This document shows positions 1 through 8,008 of a stretch of DNA of 64,000 nt, in pieces. The notes under the pieces were generated by a model. It ran no database searches. It was not told the origin of the DNA and saw only the letters and a list, made by a program, of their open reading frames with translations. Position numbers and translations under genes: made by a program. Source of the stretch: Chryseobacterium sp. JJR-5R (GTDB taxonomy: Bacteria > Bacteroidota > Bacteroidia > Flavobacteriales > Weeksellaceae); assembly GCF_034047335.1 (NCBI RefSeq), contig NZ_CP139137.1:2232001-2296000 (forward strand), in the 5' to 3' direction. Within the stretch, counting starts at the first letter, position 1, and each line of letters opens with the position of its first letter.

Positions 1-137
1 ACACGGAATTTCCCTTCCAGATCAAGATTTACAAATTCCGGGACTTCCACATCTTTCCGTTCGATGGTTCCTTCAGGAGAAACTTTCCCGCAGGAAACTA
101 CCGTCATCAAAAGAAATGTGTACAATATTTTTTTCAT
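1..137 (-). CDS. Lipoprotein, N-terminal part (window edge)
   Basis: The reading frame starts at an ATG at 137 and runs off the window, so only about 45 residues are visible. They begin MKKILYTFLLMTVVSCGK, a lipoprotein signal peptide with lipobox VVSC, which predicts a lipid-anchored envelope protein. The next residues (VEVPEFVNLDLEGKFRV) resemble the start of DUF2807 'GIN' head-domain proteins that are common in Bacteroidetes; this family assignment is an inference from a short stretch. The start lies only 4 bp after the stop of the nuclease gene upstream, so the two are probably on one transcript. Base composition returns here to that of the normal chromosome. Confidence 0.6.
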   Translation of the reverse strand, partial: MKKILYTFLLMTVVSCGKVSPEGTIERKDVEVPEFVNLDLEGKFR

Positions 138-141
138 TTAT

Positions 142-654
142 TTAAACTACAACTATATTAGTTTGCATATCTATTCTAAAACCATGTTCACGTTGAAAGG
201 ATTTTTTAAATTCATTATCAATTACTACAAATTTTCCTTTCTTCTTATGATTACAACCAAATACTTTTTTATGGACAAACAACTTCAGTTGTTCAGGGTG
301 AAATTCTTTTAAAAAATTGATTGTACTTACCAACTGACCAAGCATTTCACCAGCATTTAAACTTTTTTTATCTTTCAATTCTATTAAGTATAAATGTCTA
401 TCAGTCATTAACATTCCTTCACATCTTCCTCTTCCTTTAAATTCATGATCATGAATAACACACTTGTCGATAGCTATAAATATAATATCATAACCTTCCC
501 CATTGTTTCCTCTATCATTTATAACTTCTGCCTGCCAGGTCTCTTTATCGGTTTCAATTATATATACAGGAGTTCCGTCTTCATTATCATTTAATCCGAA
601 ACTCCTTTTATTCTTTGGAATCTGTTTGCATTTTTCTTCAAAAAAATTTATCAT
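142..654 (-). CDS. Putative PD-(D/E)XK nuclease of ATPase/nuclease cassette
   Basis: A 170-residue soluble protein with no signal peptide. Residues 78-95 read C-E79-G...D85...LYLIE92-L-K94-D, which fits the acidic residue and ExK core of PD-(D/E)XK nucleases; the following helix has a Gln (Q107 in GQLV), as in several families of this fold. It is not a TOPRIM (DUF4435) or HNH protein as far as can be seen. Its start codon overlaps the stop of the upstream ATPase gene (ATGA at 651-654), so the two are translationally coupled and likely act together. Like the ATPase gene it is far more AT-rich than its flanks, which suggests transfer. The nuclease assignment comes from motif reading only. Confidence 0.6.
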   Translation of the reverse strand: MINFFEEKCKQIPKNKRSFGLNDNEDGTPVYIIETDKETWQAEVINDRGNNGEGYDIIFIAIDKCVIHDHEFKGRGRCEGMLMTDRHLYLIELKDKKSLNAGEMLGQLVSTINFLKEFHPEQLKLFVHKKVFGCNHKKKGKFVVIDNEFKKSFQREHGFRIDMQTNIVVV

Positions 655-1883
655 AACTGTTCTTCCAATTCTAATAATTTATCAAAAAGATCATTACTTT
701 TTTTTAATCCGATATTTAAAAAGTTATTATCTGACGGAATTCCTTCAAAATTAGGAAGTAATCTTAAAGTTCCACTTTCTTCATTCATTTCATAAATAGA
801 AATTTCAAAAGGATCAATAAATAAATCTGAAGATAAAATATCTTTCAATTTTTTTTCAACAATATTATTTTTACTTTTGACAGCTTTATTAAATAATATA
901 TGTCCCTCAATCATAATTCCTATAAAGCTCATTAAATAAGGACTGTGAGACGTAATAATTAATTTATTTCCAAGAATCTTATTATTGTTTGATACTAAAT
1001 TTTTAATGATCTCAAATTGTGAATATGGAAACAAATTCTGCTCCGGTTCTTCAACAATATTAAAAAATACATTTTTATTAAACTTACTTGATAATGTAGA
1101 GATTGTAATACGTTTTTGTTCATCAGTCAAATTTTTATCAGACCAAATCTTATCAACATTCAATCTAAATCTAAACTGTTCTTCAATGCTCATAGATTCT
1201 CTGTGACCAACCTTGGAATCAACAGAATTTGCTAAATAATTTGTAACTAAAAAAAGTGGAATTGAAGATTGAAAACCACTAGAAGATTCAGTTAAAAAAA
1301 CTTTATAATCAGAACCTTTTAAATTTACAACATCATTTAATTTATCATATTCAATTGACAAATTATTTATGGGAAAATCAATCGAATTCTTTAAAGCATT
1401 TTTTGCATTATTAAATTCTGTAAGAAATTCATTTAAAGCATCTGAAGATAGTTTTAATTCATTTGGGGTTTTTACATAAGAGATAAAATTTCTTTCAGAA
1501 GGAATATACATTATTTGCGGCAAGCGATAATCACCATTAAGATTTATAGCTACCGTAAAATTATCATCTTTATAATAAAAACTATATGCATCTCCAATAT
1601 ATTCAATTGTTGTTTTTTTATCTATCCAAAAATAATTTTCTAATCTATGATAAGTTAAAAAATGATTTTTAAATCTATTTTTTCGCGTCAACCACTTTTC
1701 ATCAAAATCTCCTCTGGTTAAAGCTTTTTCGATCCACATAAAGGTTGATACCAATTTAGCAATTGTACTTTTTCCTGATCCTTGATTACCTATGAATATA
1801 GTATTTTTAGAAATTTTAATCCAACCGTCATTTTCTAAAAGTCCCTCTTTTATAGGTCCAAAATTTTTAATTCTGATCTTCAT
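651..1883 (-). CDS. SMC/OLD-type AAA ATPase, likely defence gene
   Basis: A 410-residue ATPase of the ABC/SMC-like AAA_15/AAA_21/OLD group. The N-terminus MKIRIKNFGPIKE is typical. Walker A is GNQGSGKST (residues 32-40), an ABC-like signature SSSGFQSS lies at about 200-207, Walker B with tandem Glu is FFNIVEEPEQN (273-283), and a switch-His motif TSHSPY lies at 311-316. There is no TOPRIM domain at the C-terminus, unlike true OLD nucleases, so the catalytic effector is probably the small PD-(D/E)XK-like protein encoded next. Two-gene ABC-ATPase plus nuclease modules are a common design of phage defence systems (Septu, PARIS and relatives). The gene is about 20-25% GC in sampled stretches, against about 50% in the glycosyltransferase gene before it. 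Confidence 0.8.
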   Translation of the reverse strand: MKIRIKNFGPIKEGLLENDGWIKISKNTIFIGNQGSGKSTIAKLVSTFMWIEKALTRGDFDEKWLTRKNRFKNHFLTYHRLENYFWIDKKTTIEYIGDAYSFYYKDDNFTVAINLNGDYRLPQIMYIPSERNFISYVKTPNELKLSSDALNEFLTEFNNAKNALKNSIDFPINNLSIEYDKLNDVVNLKGSDYKVFLTESSSGFQSSIPLFLVTNYLANSVDSKVGHRESMSIEEQFRFRLNVDKIWSDKNLTDEQKRITISTLSSKFNKNVFFNIVEEPEQNLFPYSQFEIIKNLVSNNNKILGNKLIITSHSPYLMSFIGIMIEGHILFNKAVKSKNNIVEKKLKDILSSDLFIDPFEISIYEMNEESGTLRLLPNFEGIPSDNNFLNIGLKKSNDLFDKLLELEEQL

Positions 1884-1893
1884 AGCTAATATT

Positions 1894-2844
1894 TTAAATT
1901 ACTTCATCAATATTATAGTTCTTGTGCTCTCTGTTGGTCCTGATGATCATTTCCCCCAGGAAGCCTGCAATAAAAAGCAATGTTCCCATAATCATCATGG
2001 TTAAGGCGATAAAAAACCACGGATTATTGGTAATCAGGTGCCCGTAAATTCCTCTGGCCACATCAATCAGTTTTGAAAGCCCCAGCCATAACGCCGAAAG
2101 AAAACCTACGATAAACATGATTGTTCCCACGGCACCGAAGAAATGCATTGGCCGCCCGCCGAAGCGGCTTACAAACCAAAGGGTTACCAGATCCAGGAAA
2201 CCGCGGATAAACCGTTCCGTACCGAATTTAGACGTTCCGTAAGGTCTTGCCTGGTGCTTCACTTCTTTTTCCGTGATCCTTCTGAAGCCTGCATTGGCTG
2301 CCAGAACCGGAATGTACCGGTGCATATCCCCATAGACGTCAATGGTTTTCACCACCTGTTTTTTATAAGCTTTCAACCCGCAGTTGAAATCGTGAAGCTC
2401 AACGCCTGAAACTTTTCTTGCCGCGGCATTAAATAATTTCGAAGGGACATTTTTCGTCATGACATTGTCAAATCGCTTCTTTTTCCAGCCGGAGACGATA
2501 TCATAATTTTCAAGGACCACCATATTGTACAGTTCAGGGATTTCTTCAGGAAAATCCTGTAAATCCGCGTCCATGGTAATAATGACATCGCCTTCCGTTC
2601 TTTCAAAAGCGGCATGCAGTGCCTGCGATTTCCCATAGTTTTTAGAAAATTTAATAGCGTGAATCTGAGGGTGCTGCACCTTCAGGTTTTCAATAATACT
2701 CCATGAAAGATCGGTGCTGCCATCATCTACAAACCAGATTTCGTAGGATAAGCTGCTGGCCTGGCAAACGGTATCGATCCTTAAAAAAAGCTCTTCCAGA
2801 GAAGCCTCTTCATTCAATAGCGGAATAACTATGGATAAATTCAT
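1894..2844 (-). CDS. Family 2 glycosyltransferase (GtrB/DPM1-like)
   Basis: A 316-residue inner-membrane glycosyltransferase. The GT-A domain begins MNLSIVIPLLNEEASLEEL, has the metal/nucleotide site DADLQDFPEEIP, and contains GLKAYKKQV. Two C-terminal transmembrane segments follow (about 235-258 and 275-300), as in polyprenyl-phosphate sugar synthases such as GtrB, ArnC and DPM1. It probably transfers a sugar from a nucleotide donor to undecaprenyl phosphate at the cytoplasmic face; the sugar cannot be told from sequence. It starts 15 bp after the DUF4199 gene and is followed 10 bp later by the AT-rich ATPase gene, so all appear to share a transcript. Confidence 0.85.
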   Translation of the reverse strand: MNLSIVIPLLNEEASLEELFLRIDTVCQASSLSYEIWFVDDGSTDLSWSIIENLKVQHPQIHAIKFSKNYGKSQALHAAFERTEGDVIITMDADLQDFPEEIPELYNMVVLENYDIVSGWKKKRFDNVMTKNVPSKLFNAAARKVSGVELHDFNCGLKAYKKQVVKTIDVYGDMHRYIPVLAANAGFRRITEKEVKHQARPYGTSKFGTERFIRGFLDLVTLWFVSRFGGRPMHFFGAVGTIMFIVGFLSALWLGLSKLIDVARGIYGHLITNNPWFFIALTMMIMGTLLFIAGFLGEMIIRTNREHKNYNIDEVI

Positions 2845-2859
2845 TTAATCTTGATAAAA

Positions 2860-3459
2860 TTATTCTTGGTTTTCTGTTTCCTGATAGACTGTTCTCGTTC
2901 TGAAAAACGCTCCGAAAAACAAAGACAAAACTACGTAAAATATAAGAATTGCCGCAAAATATCCTGAAAAATGACTTACAGTAAGCATATCTTTTCCTTT
3001 AACGGCTTCAGGGGTAAAACTTTGAAGTCTTTCATTGTATTTCTGGTCCAGTTCGTCTATATCTTTCTGGTGTTTCAGAATTTTTCTTGCGGACGTATAT
3101 TCTTTATCCAGTTCTGATTTCTGGCGGGTCACATACTGGTAATTCAGCAGTTTTTTTGAATCGGTATCTACAAAATTAAGGTATGCATACATGCTTAAAA
3201 CCGAAAGGATGCCTCCGACGAACATGGGTACAAAAGCTCTTTTGAATGCATCTTTAAAACTGACCACCCGATGGCTGTTCCAGTATGATTTTACAGACCA
3301 GAAAGCAGTACCGGCATACAGCACAGGTAATACGAAAGCATTGGCTTTCAGCGATATATCGAAATAATCGATTCCCGAGTAAAAAGAATACACTACAAAA
3401 AAGACGGTCATTGTAGCGATAAAAAGTATAATTCCTAATGTTAATGGACTTTTTGTCAT
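2860..3459 (-). CDS. DUF4199 family membrane protein
   Basis: A 199-residue protein beginning MTKSPLTLGIILFIATMTVFF. It has about four hydrophobic segments: two near the N-terminus, one near 110 and one at the C-terminus (FAAILIFYVVLSLFFGAFF). A charged, coiled-coil-like stretch separates the last two. This layout and the paired segments fit DUF4199, a Bacteroidetes family of unknown function. The open frame reaches to 3645, but the upstream extension has no hydrophobic or family character and lies antisense to the SRP RNA gene, so the ATG at 3459 is taken as start. It is the first gene of the run with the glycosyltransferase. Confidence 0.75.
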   Translation of the reverse strand: MTKSPLTLGIILFIATMTVFFVVYSFYSGIDYFDISLKANAFVLPVLYAGTAFWSVKSYWNSHRVVSFKDAFKRAFVPMFVGGILSVLSMYAYLNFVDTDSKKLLNYQYVTRQKSELDKEYTSARKILKHQKDIDELDQKYNERLQSFTPEAVKGKDMLTVSHFSGYFAAILIFYVVLSLFFGAFFRTRTVYQETENQE

Positions 3460-3579
3460 ATGTAATTTTTTAGAAAAAAGTTGAAAATTTATTCCGTTAC
3501 CTTTCAGCTGTTTAGCGCTGTTACTGCATTTTTTCGACTGTTTTTCTCTGATAATATTTTCAGGTTTGTAAAATATTCC

Positions 3580-3587
3580 TATCTTTG
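3580..3587 (+). promoter_or_regulatory. -7 box of the SRP RNA promoter
   Basis: TATCTTTG is a perfect Bacteroidetes -7 element (TAnnTTTG). It ends five bases before the first base of the SRP RNA stem, which is the expected distance to a transcription start. Confidence 0.7.
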
Positions 3588-3591
3588 CAAC

Positions 3592-3684
3592 GGCAAGTCC
3601 TAAACAACCAGCTCCTGAGAACCCTCCAGGGTGGGAACGCAGCAAAGGTAATTGGTCGTAGCGGTGTGATTTAGGTAGCTTGCC
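3592..3684 (+). ncRNA. ffs: Signal recognition particle RNA (small bacterial type)
   Basis: A roughly 93-nt RNA that closes on itself: GGCAAG at the 5' end pairs with CTTGCC at the 3' end, and CCTAAA pairs with TTTAGG just inside. The apical part has CCAGGGTGGGAACGCAGCA, which matches the conserved domain IV layout of SRP RNA (symmetric loop with GGAA-type tetraloop and AGCA), the site bound by Ffh. A Bacteroidetes -7 box lies directly upstream and a T-run (3686-3693) directly downstream. It acts with Ffh and FtsY in co-translational membrane targeting. Confidence 0.85.
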
Positions 3685-3797
3685 ATTTTTTTTGTTTTAA
3701 ACTGAAGTAAGGTAATTTGAGGATTATCTTTTTTTGTTTTTATATGCTTCAGCATTTTAATTTCAGTTTTCAAATTACCTTCTCCTTTATTTGTTAT

Positions 3798-4484
3798 TTA
3801 AAATTCAAATGTTTCGCCCAGCGCAGGTAAAACAAGCTCTACATTTTTATCTGCAAAATGCTTCTGTGCTTCTTCATGGCTGATTTCAATTGCCGGAAAC
3901 GTATCAAAATGACATCCGATTACTTTTGAGGTTTTCAAAAGCTCTGCAGCTGCAAAAGCCGCTTCTTTAGGCCCCATGGTATAATGGCTGCCAACAGGAA
4001 GAATGGAAAGGTCCAGATTGCCATACAGTTTCGGGAACAGCTCCATATCTGCCATAATACCGGTATCACCTGCCATGTAAAAATTTTTACCTCCAGGCAG
4101 CCTGAAAATATATCCTACAGGAACGCCTCCGTAGCTTCCGTCAGGGAAAGAACTTGTATGGTGGGCCGGAACCATGGTAATGGTAAGATCATCGATTTTT
4201 GCCGATCCTCCTAAGTTCACATCGTCTGTATTTTTTGCATTTTTAAAATACCCGCAGATTTCAGGGACAGCAATAACAGTAGCTTCAGGATGAAATTGTA
4301 AAACTTCTTCTACATCTGCCACATGGTCTCCGTGAGCATGAGTCAGCAAAATGTAATCAATTTTCTGAGCAGTGATATCAAAACCCGATTCCGCTTTTTT
4401 ATAATTGTAAAAAGGGTCGCTTAAAATTGTTGTGTCTTTGTACGTAAACAAAAAACAGTTTTGTCCTAAGAATTGTATTTTCAT
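3798..4484 (-). CDS. Metal-dependent hydrolase, UPF0173 (MBL fold)
   Basis: A 228-residue cytosolic metallo-beta-lactamase-fold protein. The metal motif HAHGDH lies in LLTHAHGDHVAD (about 48-59), further ligands include a His in VPAHHTS, the Asp in MAGDTG and a late His in GCHFDTFP. Length and motif order match the UPF0173 (YtkL-like) family, whose substrates are mostly unknown. No operon partner is obvious: 300 bp separate it from menA upstream. Confidence 0.85.
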   Translation of the reverse strand: MKIQFLGQNCFLFTYKDTTILSDPFYNYKKAESGFDITAQKIDYILLTHAHGDHVADVEEVLQFHPEATVIAVPEICGYFKNAKNTDDVNLGGSAKIDDLTITMVPAHHTSSFPDGSYGGVPVGYIFRLPGGKNFYMAGDTGIMADMELFPKLYGNLDLSILPVGSHYTMGPKEAAFAAAELLKTSKVIGCHFDTFPAIEISHEEAQKHFADKNVELVLPALGETFEF

Positions 4485-4785
4485 TTTAATTTATTTATTA
4501 TTTTTTAATTAATTTTTGTTTCTCCGAAATTAAAATAGTACAATGTAATTGTAATAATCCGGAATATTAAAACAGATATATAAGATTTTTTTTTCTGATG
4601 ACAGACACAGTGGCTGTGGTTATGAGATTCGGCCCTATTATAATTCCGAATACAATGGATAAAATACCCTGTCAAGCGCGGATCCATTGAAGCTGTTAAG
4701 CATTCTTTGTAAACAATGAAACCGCACTTACAAAAGAAATATCGGATAACTAAAAAAATACTAATCCGTTTTATCCATTTTTTAT
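4485..4785. other. Intergenic region, nothing recognised
   Basis: AT-rich spacer between menA and the UPF0173 gene. A 60-codon open frame on the minus strand (4505-4687) has no family resemblance and is judged to be chance. No clear promoter box or terminator was seen. Confidence 0.5.
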
Positions 4786-5715
4786 TTAACTGAAAAAATT
4801 AAGCCCGAAAGCCGTAAGAACAGCCATTACAAAAGTCATGATACCCACCTGTTTCAGGAACGGATCAAGTTCCCTCGGATTTTTTACGGCCATAATCTGT
4901 CTCCGCAGTTTCATTAACGGAAGAAGTAAAATCATAACGATAAAAACATAGTAATTCTGAGTCTGGAAAAATCCGTTAACCCCGAAAAATACGAGCATCA
5001 GAATCAACGGAAGCTGCAACAGGACCATTTCGTAGATCATGGCATTTTTAAAGCCGATCCTTAAGGCAAGGCTGTTTTTCCCTGATAAACGGTCGCTTTC
5101 GATGTCTCTCATGTTATTCAGGTTCAGGACAGCCATGCTCATCATCCCGATGGCCGTTCCCGGCAGCAGCATATCCCAGCTGAATGTCTTTGTGAAGAGA
5201 AAATAACTTCCGCATACTGAAACCAGGCCGAAGAAAATAAACACGAAAAGATCACCTAACCCCATATATCCATAAGGTTTTTTTCCTACCGTATACCCGA
5301 TTGCCGCCAGAATACTTGCCACTCCCAGCCCGATAAAAATATAAAATTCATTCATATATCCAGGGATAAAAGCAACATACAGAAGGGCAACCGTTGCCGC
5401 AAATGACAAGATAGATAAAAGGATAACCGCGCTTTTCATTTGTTTAGCCGTAATTTTTCCGGACGCCACGGCTCTTGATTCTGCCTCTACAGCTCTTTTT
5501 GCATCGGTGCCTTTTATCCCGTCTCCGTAATCATTGGCATAGTTTGATAACACCTGATACAGCAGGGTCACTAAAAGCGCCAGGGCAAAAATTTTCCAGT
5601 CCCAGGTTCCGCCTTCACCGTACAGCCTCCATTTTGCGATGAATGAACCCATGATGATCCCGCTTAACGAAAGCGGCAATGTTCTAAGCCTTGCGGCTTT
5701 TATCCAATCTGACAT
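4786..5715 (-). CDS. menA: 1,4-dihydroxy-2-naphthoate polyprenyltransferase
   Basis: A 309-residue UbiA-superfamily membrane enzyme of menaquinone synthesis. It attaches the polyprenyl chain to DHNA to make demethylmenaquinone. The first Asp-rich motif is NYANDYGDGIKGTD (about 61-74), and the second, NNMRDIESDRLSGKN, lies near 200. About eight to nine hydrophobic segments span the protein, and the N-terminus WIKAARLRTLPLSLSGI is typical of MenA. It lies 73 bp downstream of menB on the same strand, so the two menaquinone genes are probably cotranscribed. Confidence 0.93.
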   Translation of the reverse strand: MSDWIKAARLRTLPLSLSGIIMGSFIAKWRLYGEGGTWDWKIFALALLVTLLYQVLSNYANDYGDGIKGTDAKRAVEAESRAVASGKITAKQMKSAVILLSILSFAATVALLYVAFIPGYMNEFYIFIGLGVASILAAIGYTVGKKPYGYMGLGDLFVFIFFGLVSVCGSYFLFTKTFSWDMLLPGTAIGMMSMAVLNLNNMRDIESDRLSGKNSLALRIGFKNAMIYEMVLLQLPLILMLVFFGVNGFFQTQNYYVFIVMILLLPLMKLRRQIMAVKNPRELDPFLKQVGIMTFVMAVLTAFGLNFFS

Positions 5716-5788
5716 AATTTTATAAGTGATGGGTAATGAGTAATAAGTAATGCCGGTATTGCTGATTAATTATTACCAATTACTGATG

Positions 5789-6625
5789 TTAAGAGATCCA
5801 CTGATCTTTTCCAAAGTCCGGCTTTCTTTTTTCCAGGAATGCATTCCTTCCCTCCTGTGCTTCTTCGGTCATATAGGCCAGGCGTGTCGCCTCACCTGCA
5901 AAAACCTGCTGCCCCACCATTCCGTCATCGGTAAGGTTCATGGCAAATTTCAGCATCCTGATCGAGGTCGGGGATTTGGCCAGGATTTCCTGTGCCCACT
6001 CGTAAGCGGTATCTTCCAGTTCGTCGTGAGGAATTACGGCATTTACCATTCCCATATCCAGAGCTTCCTGCGCGGAATAGTTTCTCCCTAAAAAGAAAAT
6101 TTCACGGGCTTTTTTCTGCCCCACCATTTTGGCAAGGTAGGCAGAGCCATAGCCGCCGTCGAAACTGGTTACATCCGCATCCGTCTGCTTGAAGATCGCA
6201 TGTTCTTTACTTGCCAGCGTCAGATCGCAAACCACATGAAGGGAATGGCCTCCGCCTACTGCCCATCCCGGGACTACTGCAATCACCACTTTCGGCATAA
6301 AACGGATCAGACGCTGAACTTCGAGGATATTCAGACGGTGCCTGCCGTCTTCACCCACATATCCCTGATGCCCTCTCGCTTTCTGGTCTCCGCCGCTGCA
6401 GAATGCCCAGCCTCCGTCTTTCGGGCTCGGCCCTTCTCCTGAAAGAAGGATTACTCCTATGGAAGGATCTTCTGAAGCGTCATAGAAAGCATCGTATAAT
6501 TCGGAAGTTGTTTTGGGTCTGAAAGCGTTGCGAATTTCCGGTCTGTTGAACGCAATTCTCGCTACACCATTACATTTTTTGTAGGTAATGTCCTGGTATT
6601 CCCTGGCGGTTTTCCACTCGATCAT
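5789..6625 (-). CDS. menB: 1,4-dihydroxy-2-naphthoyl-CoA synthase
   Basis: A 278-residue crotonase-fold enzyme that closes the second ring of menaquinone (o-succinylbenzoyl-CoA to DHNA-CoA). Visible hallmarks are GDQKARG and the oxyanion and active-site region SFDGGYGSAYLAKMVGQKKAREI, with the C-terminus EKRKPDFGKDQW typical of MenB. The ATG at 6625 was chosen. A longer frame would need a TTG at 6646, but that TTG lies inside the promoter's TATCTTTG box. The transcript leader would then be only about 10-13 nt. Confidence 0.95.
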   Translation of the reverse strand: MIEWKTAREYQDITYKKCNGVARIAFNRPEIRNAFRPKTTSELYDAFYDASEDPSIGVILLSGEGPSPKDGGWAFCSGGDQKARGHQGYVGEDGRHRLNILEVQRLIRFMPKVVIAVVPGWAVGGGHSLHVVCDLTLASKEHAIFKQTDADVTSFDGGYGSAYLAKMVGQKKAREIFFLGRNYSAQEALDMGMVNAVIPHDELEDTAYEWAQEILAKSPTSIRMLKFAMNLTDDGMVGQQVFAGEATRLAYMTEEAQEGRNAFLEKRKPDFGKDQWIS

Positions 6626-6643
6626 TTTTGTAAAAATTTTTCT

Positions 6644-6651
6644 CAAAGATA
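6644..6651 (-). promoter_or_regulatory. -7 box of the menB-menA promoter
   Basis: TATCTTTG on the minus strand, 18 bp upstream of the menB ATG. It matches TAnnTTTG exactly and settles the choice of the ATG over the upstream TTG. Confidence 0.7.
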
Positions 6652-6890
6652 CGGAATTGCAGAGAATTTCAAGGTTGATTTTTAAGGATAATGCATGGAA
6701 ATCAACAGTAATTTCAAGACTTGGATATTTTATTTAACAACAATATTATTATAATCAGAAAATTTAATACTGCTGTTTTATATCAAACTTGAAAACAATT
6801 GATTATAAACAAGTTATGGATTTTAATCTTAAGTGTGGATTAACCGTTATTTCCTGGCCGGCATTGTTTTTCGTTTTAAAAAATGCCACT

Positions 6891-6918
6891 AAAAAACCGG
6901 AACAAAATGCTCCGGTTT
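6891..6918 (-). terminator. Terminator after the TPR gene
   Basis: On the minus strand AAACCGGA and TTCCGGTTT form an 8-bp stem around GCATTTTG, followed by T6. It lies 26 bp after the stop of the TPR gene. Confidence 0.8.
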
Positions 6919-6944
6919 GTATATTTAATCCTGGTCTGGCCGGA

Positions 6945-7982
6945 TTATTTCGGCTGCTGTGCCTTAAGTTCTGTTTCCTTAACTTTCATTTCATTGTATT
7001 TAGCCGTATTCTTAGTGGTGTTGTAGATGTCTTTTAACACCTGAACACTATTGATATCGGCAGGTACAGCCTGGTACCATTTTTCAGCATAAGGGGTTGC
7101 TTTCATGAACCTTTCCTTTCTGGCTTCAATTAACCTGGTTGCTTCATCCGGCTTGGTTTTTCTCACCGCGTTGATATCGGTTACCGCTTTTTCATCGTCC
7201 CCGATTACCGTATACACAAGGTTCTGGTAAGCATTGGAAAAATCAGGTTTAAGATCAATGGCTTTCTGGAAAGAGGCAACAGCTTCGTTTGCCGTCTCAG
7301 GATTTTTACCCTGAAGCACGCCTAAGTTATACCAGTTGGTGGCATCGTTAGGGTTTTTAGCCAGCTGCTCTTTTAAATTCGCCATGAATTTATCCGTATT
7401 TCCTGAAGCGTATAACGCTGTTCCCTGGTATTCTTTTAACTTAGCGTTATTCGGAAACTTGGCCAGGCCTTTTTCAATAATCGCCAAAGCTTCGTCGTTT
7501 TTCTTGGCGTTCAGCAATAGGGTTGACATTGTTTCATAAAGGTCTGCTTCCACACTTGGAGACTGTTCCGTTTTGAAATCAGAGTAATCTTTGGATGAAG
7601 ATTTTTTCAGCAGTTCCCAGGTAGCTTTATCATAGCTTGATACCTGGCCCGTTTTGTTTTCTTTCGCCGTATAGGTAGTTTCCACGCCTGTATAACCCGA
7701 GTTGATCAGGTCTGAATAGATTTTTGTAGCCTGGTCTATATCATTTGCCAAAGCATAATTAAGACCTGAATAATACATATACACTTTATTATCCTGACCA
7801 CTTGTTTTAAGCAAGTTGTAAACTTCCATAAACTTAGGGGCAGCAGCTGCATAGTTTTTTGCACCGTACGCATCCATTGCCGCTTTGTTAGCTTCCTGTA
7901 GCTTAGCGTTTGCATCTCCTGCCTTCTGCCCGAAAGCAAAAGCTGATGCTACGATAGCCATACCTAAAATTAGCTTTTTCAT
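6945..7982 (-). CDS. Secreted TPR repeat protein
   Basis: A 345-residue periplasmic or envelope protein with signal peptide MKKLILGMAIVASAFAFGQ. TPR-type helices follow (for example NDATNWYNLGVLQGKN and AVASFQKAIDLKPDFSNAYQNL at about 210-260), so it probably serves as a protein-binding scaffold. The ATG at 7982 is preferred over a GTG two codons upstream because it starts the signal peptide. It begins 26 bp after gyrA on the same strand and ends at a strong terminator, so gyrA and this gene likely form one unit. The C-terminus is rich in Lys and Glu. Partner unknown. Confidence 0.85.
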   Translation of the reverse strand: MKKLILGMAIVASAFAFGQKAGDANAKLQEANKAAMDAYGAKNYAAAAPKFMEVYNLLKTSGQDNKVYMYYSGLNYALANDIDQATKIYSDLINSGYTGVETTYTAKENKTGQVSSYDKATWELLKKSSSKDYSDFKTEQSPSVEADLYETMSTLLLNAKKNDEALAIIEKGLAKFPNNAKLKEYQGTALYASGNTDKFMANLKEQLAKNPNDATNWYNLGVLQGKNPETANEAVASFQKAIDLKPDFSNAYQNLVYTVIGDDEKAVTDINAVRKTKPDEATRLIEARKERFMKATPYAEKWYQAVPADINSVQVLKDIYNTTKNTAKYNEMKVKETELKAQQPK

Positions 7983-8008
7983 AATCACTATTTTAAATTA
8001 ATTGTATA

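Noticed and set aside
3460..3645. 62-residue N-terminal extension of the DUF4199 protein
   Set aside because: It has no hydrophobic or family character and lies antisense to the SRP RNA gene; the ATG at 3459 is a better start.
4505..4687. 60-codon open frame on the minus strand
   Set aside because: No signal, family pattern or terminator; composition looks like non-coding AT-rich DNA.
6626..6646. TTG start for MenB giving seven extra residues
   Set aside because: The TTG is part of the TATCTTTG promoter box, so the codon would not be transcribed.
6789..7037. 82-codon plus-strand frame
   Set aside because: It runs across the terminator and into the TPR gene on the other strand; no protein features.
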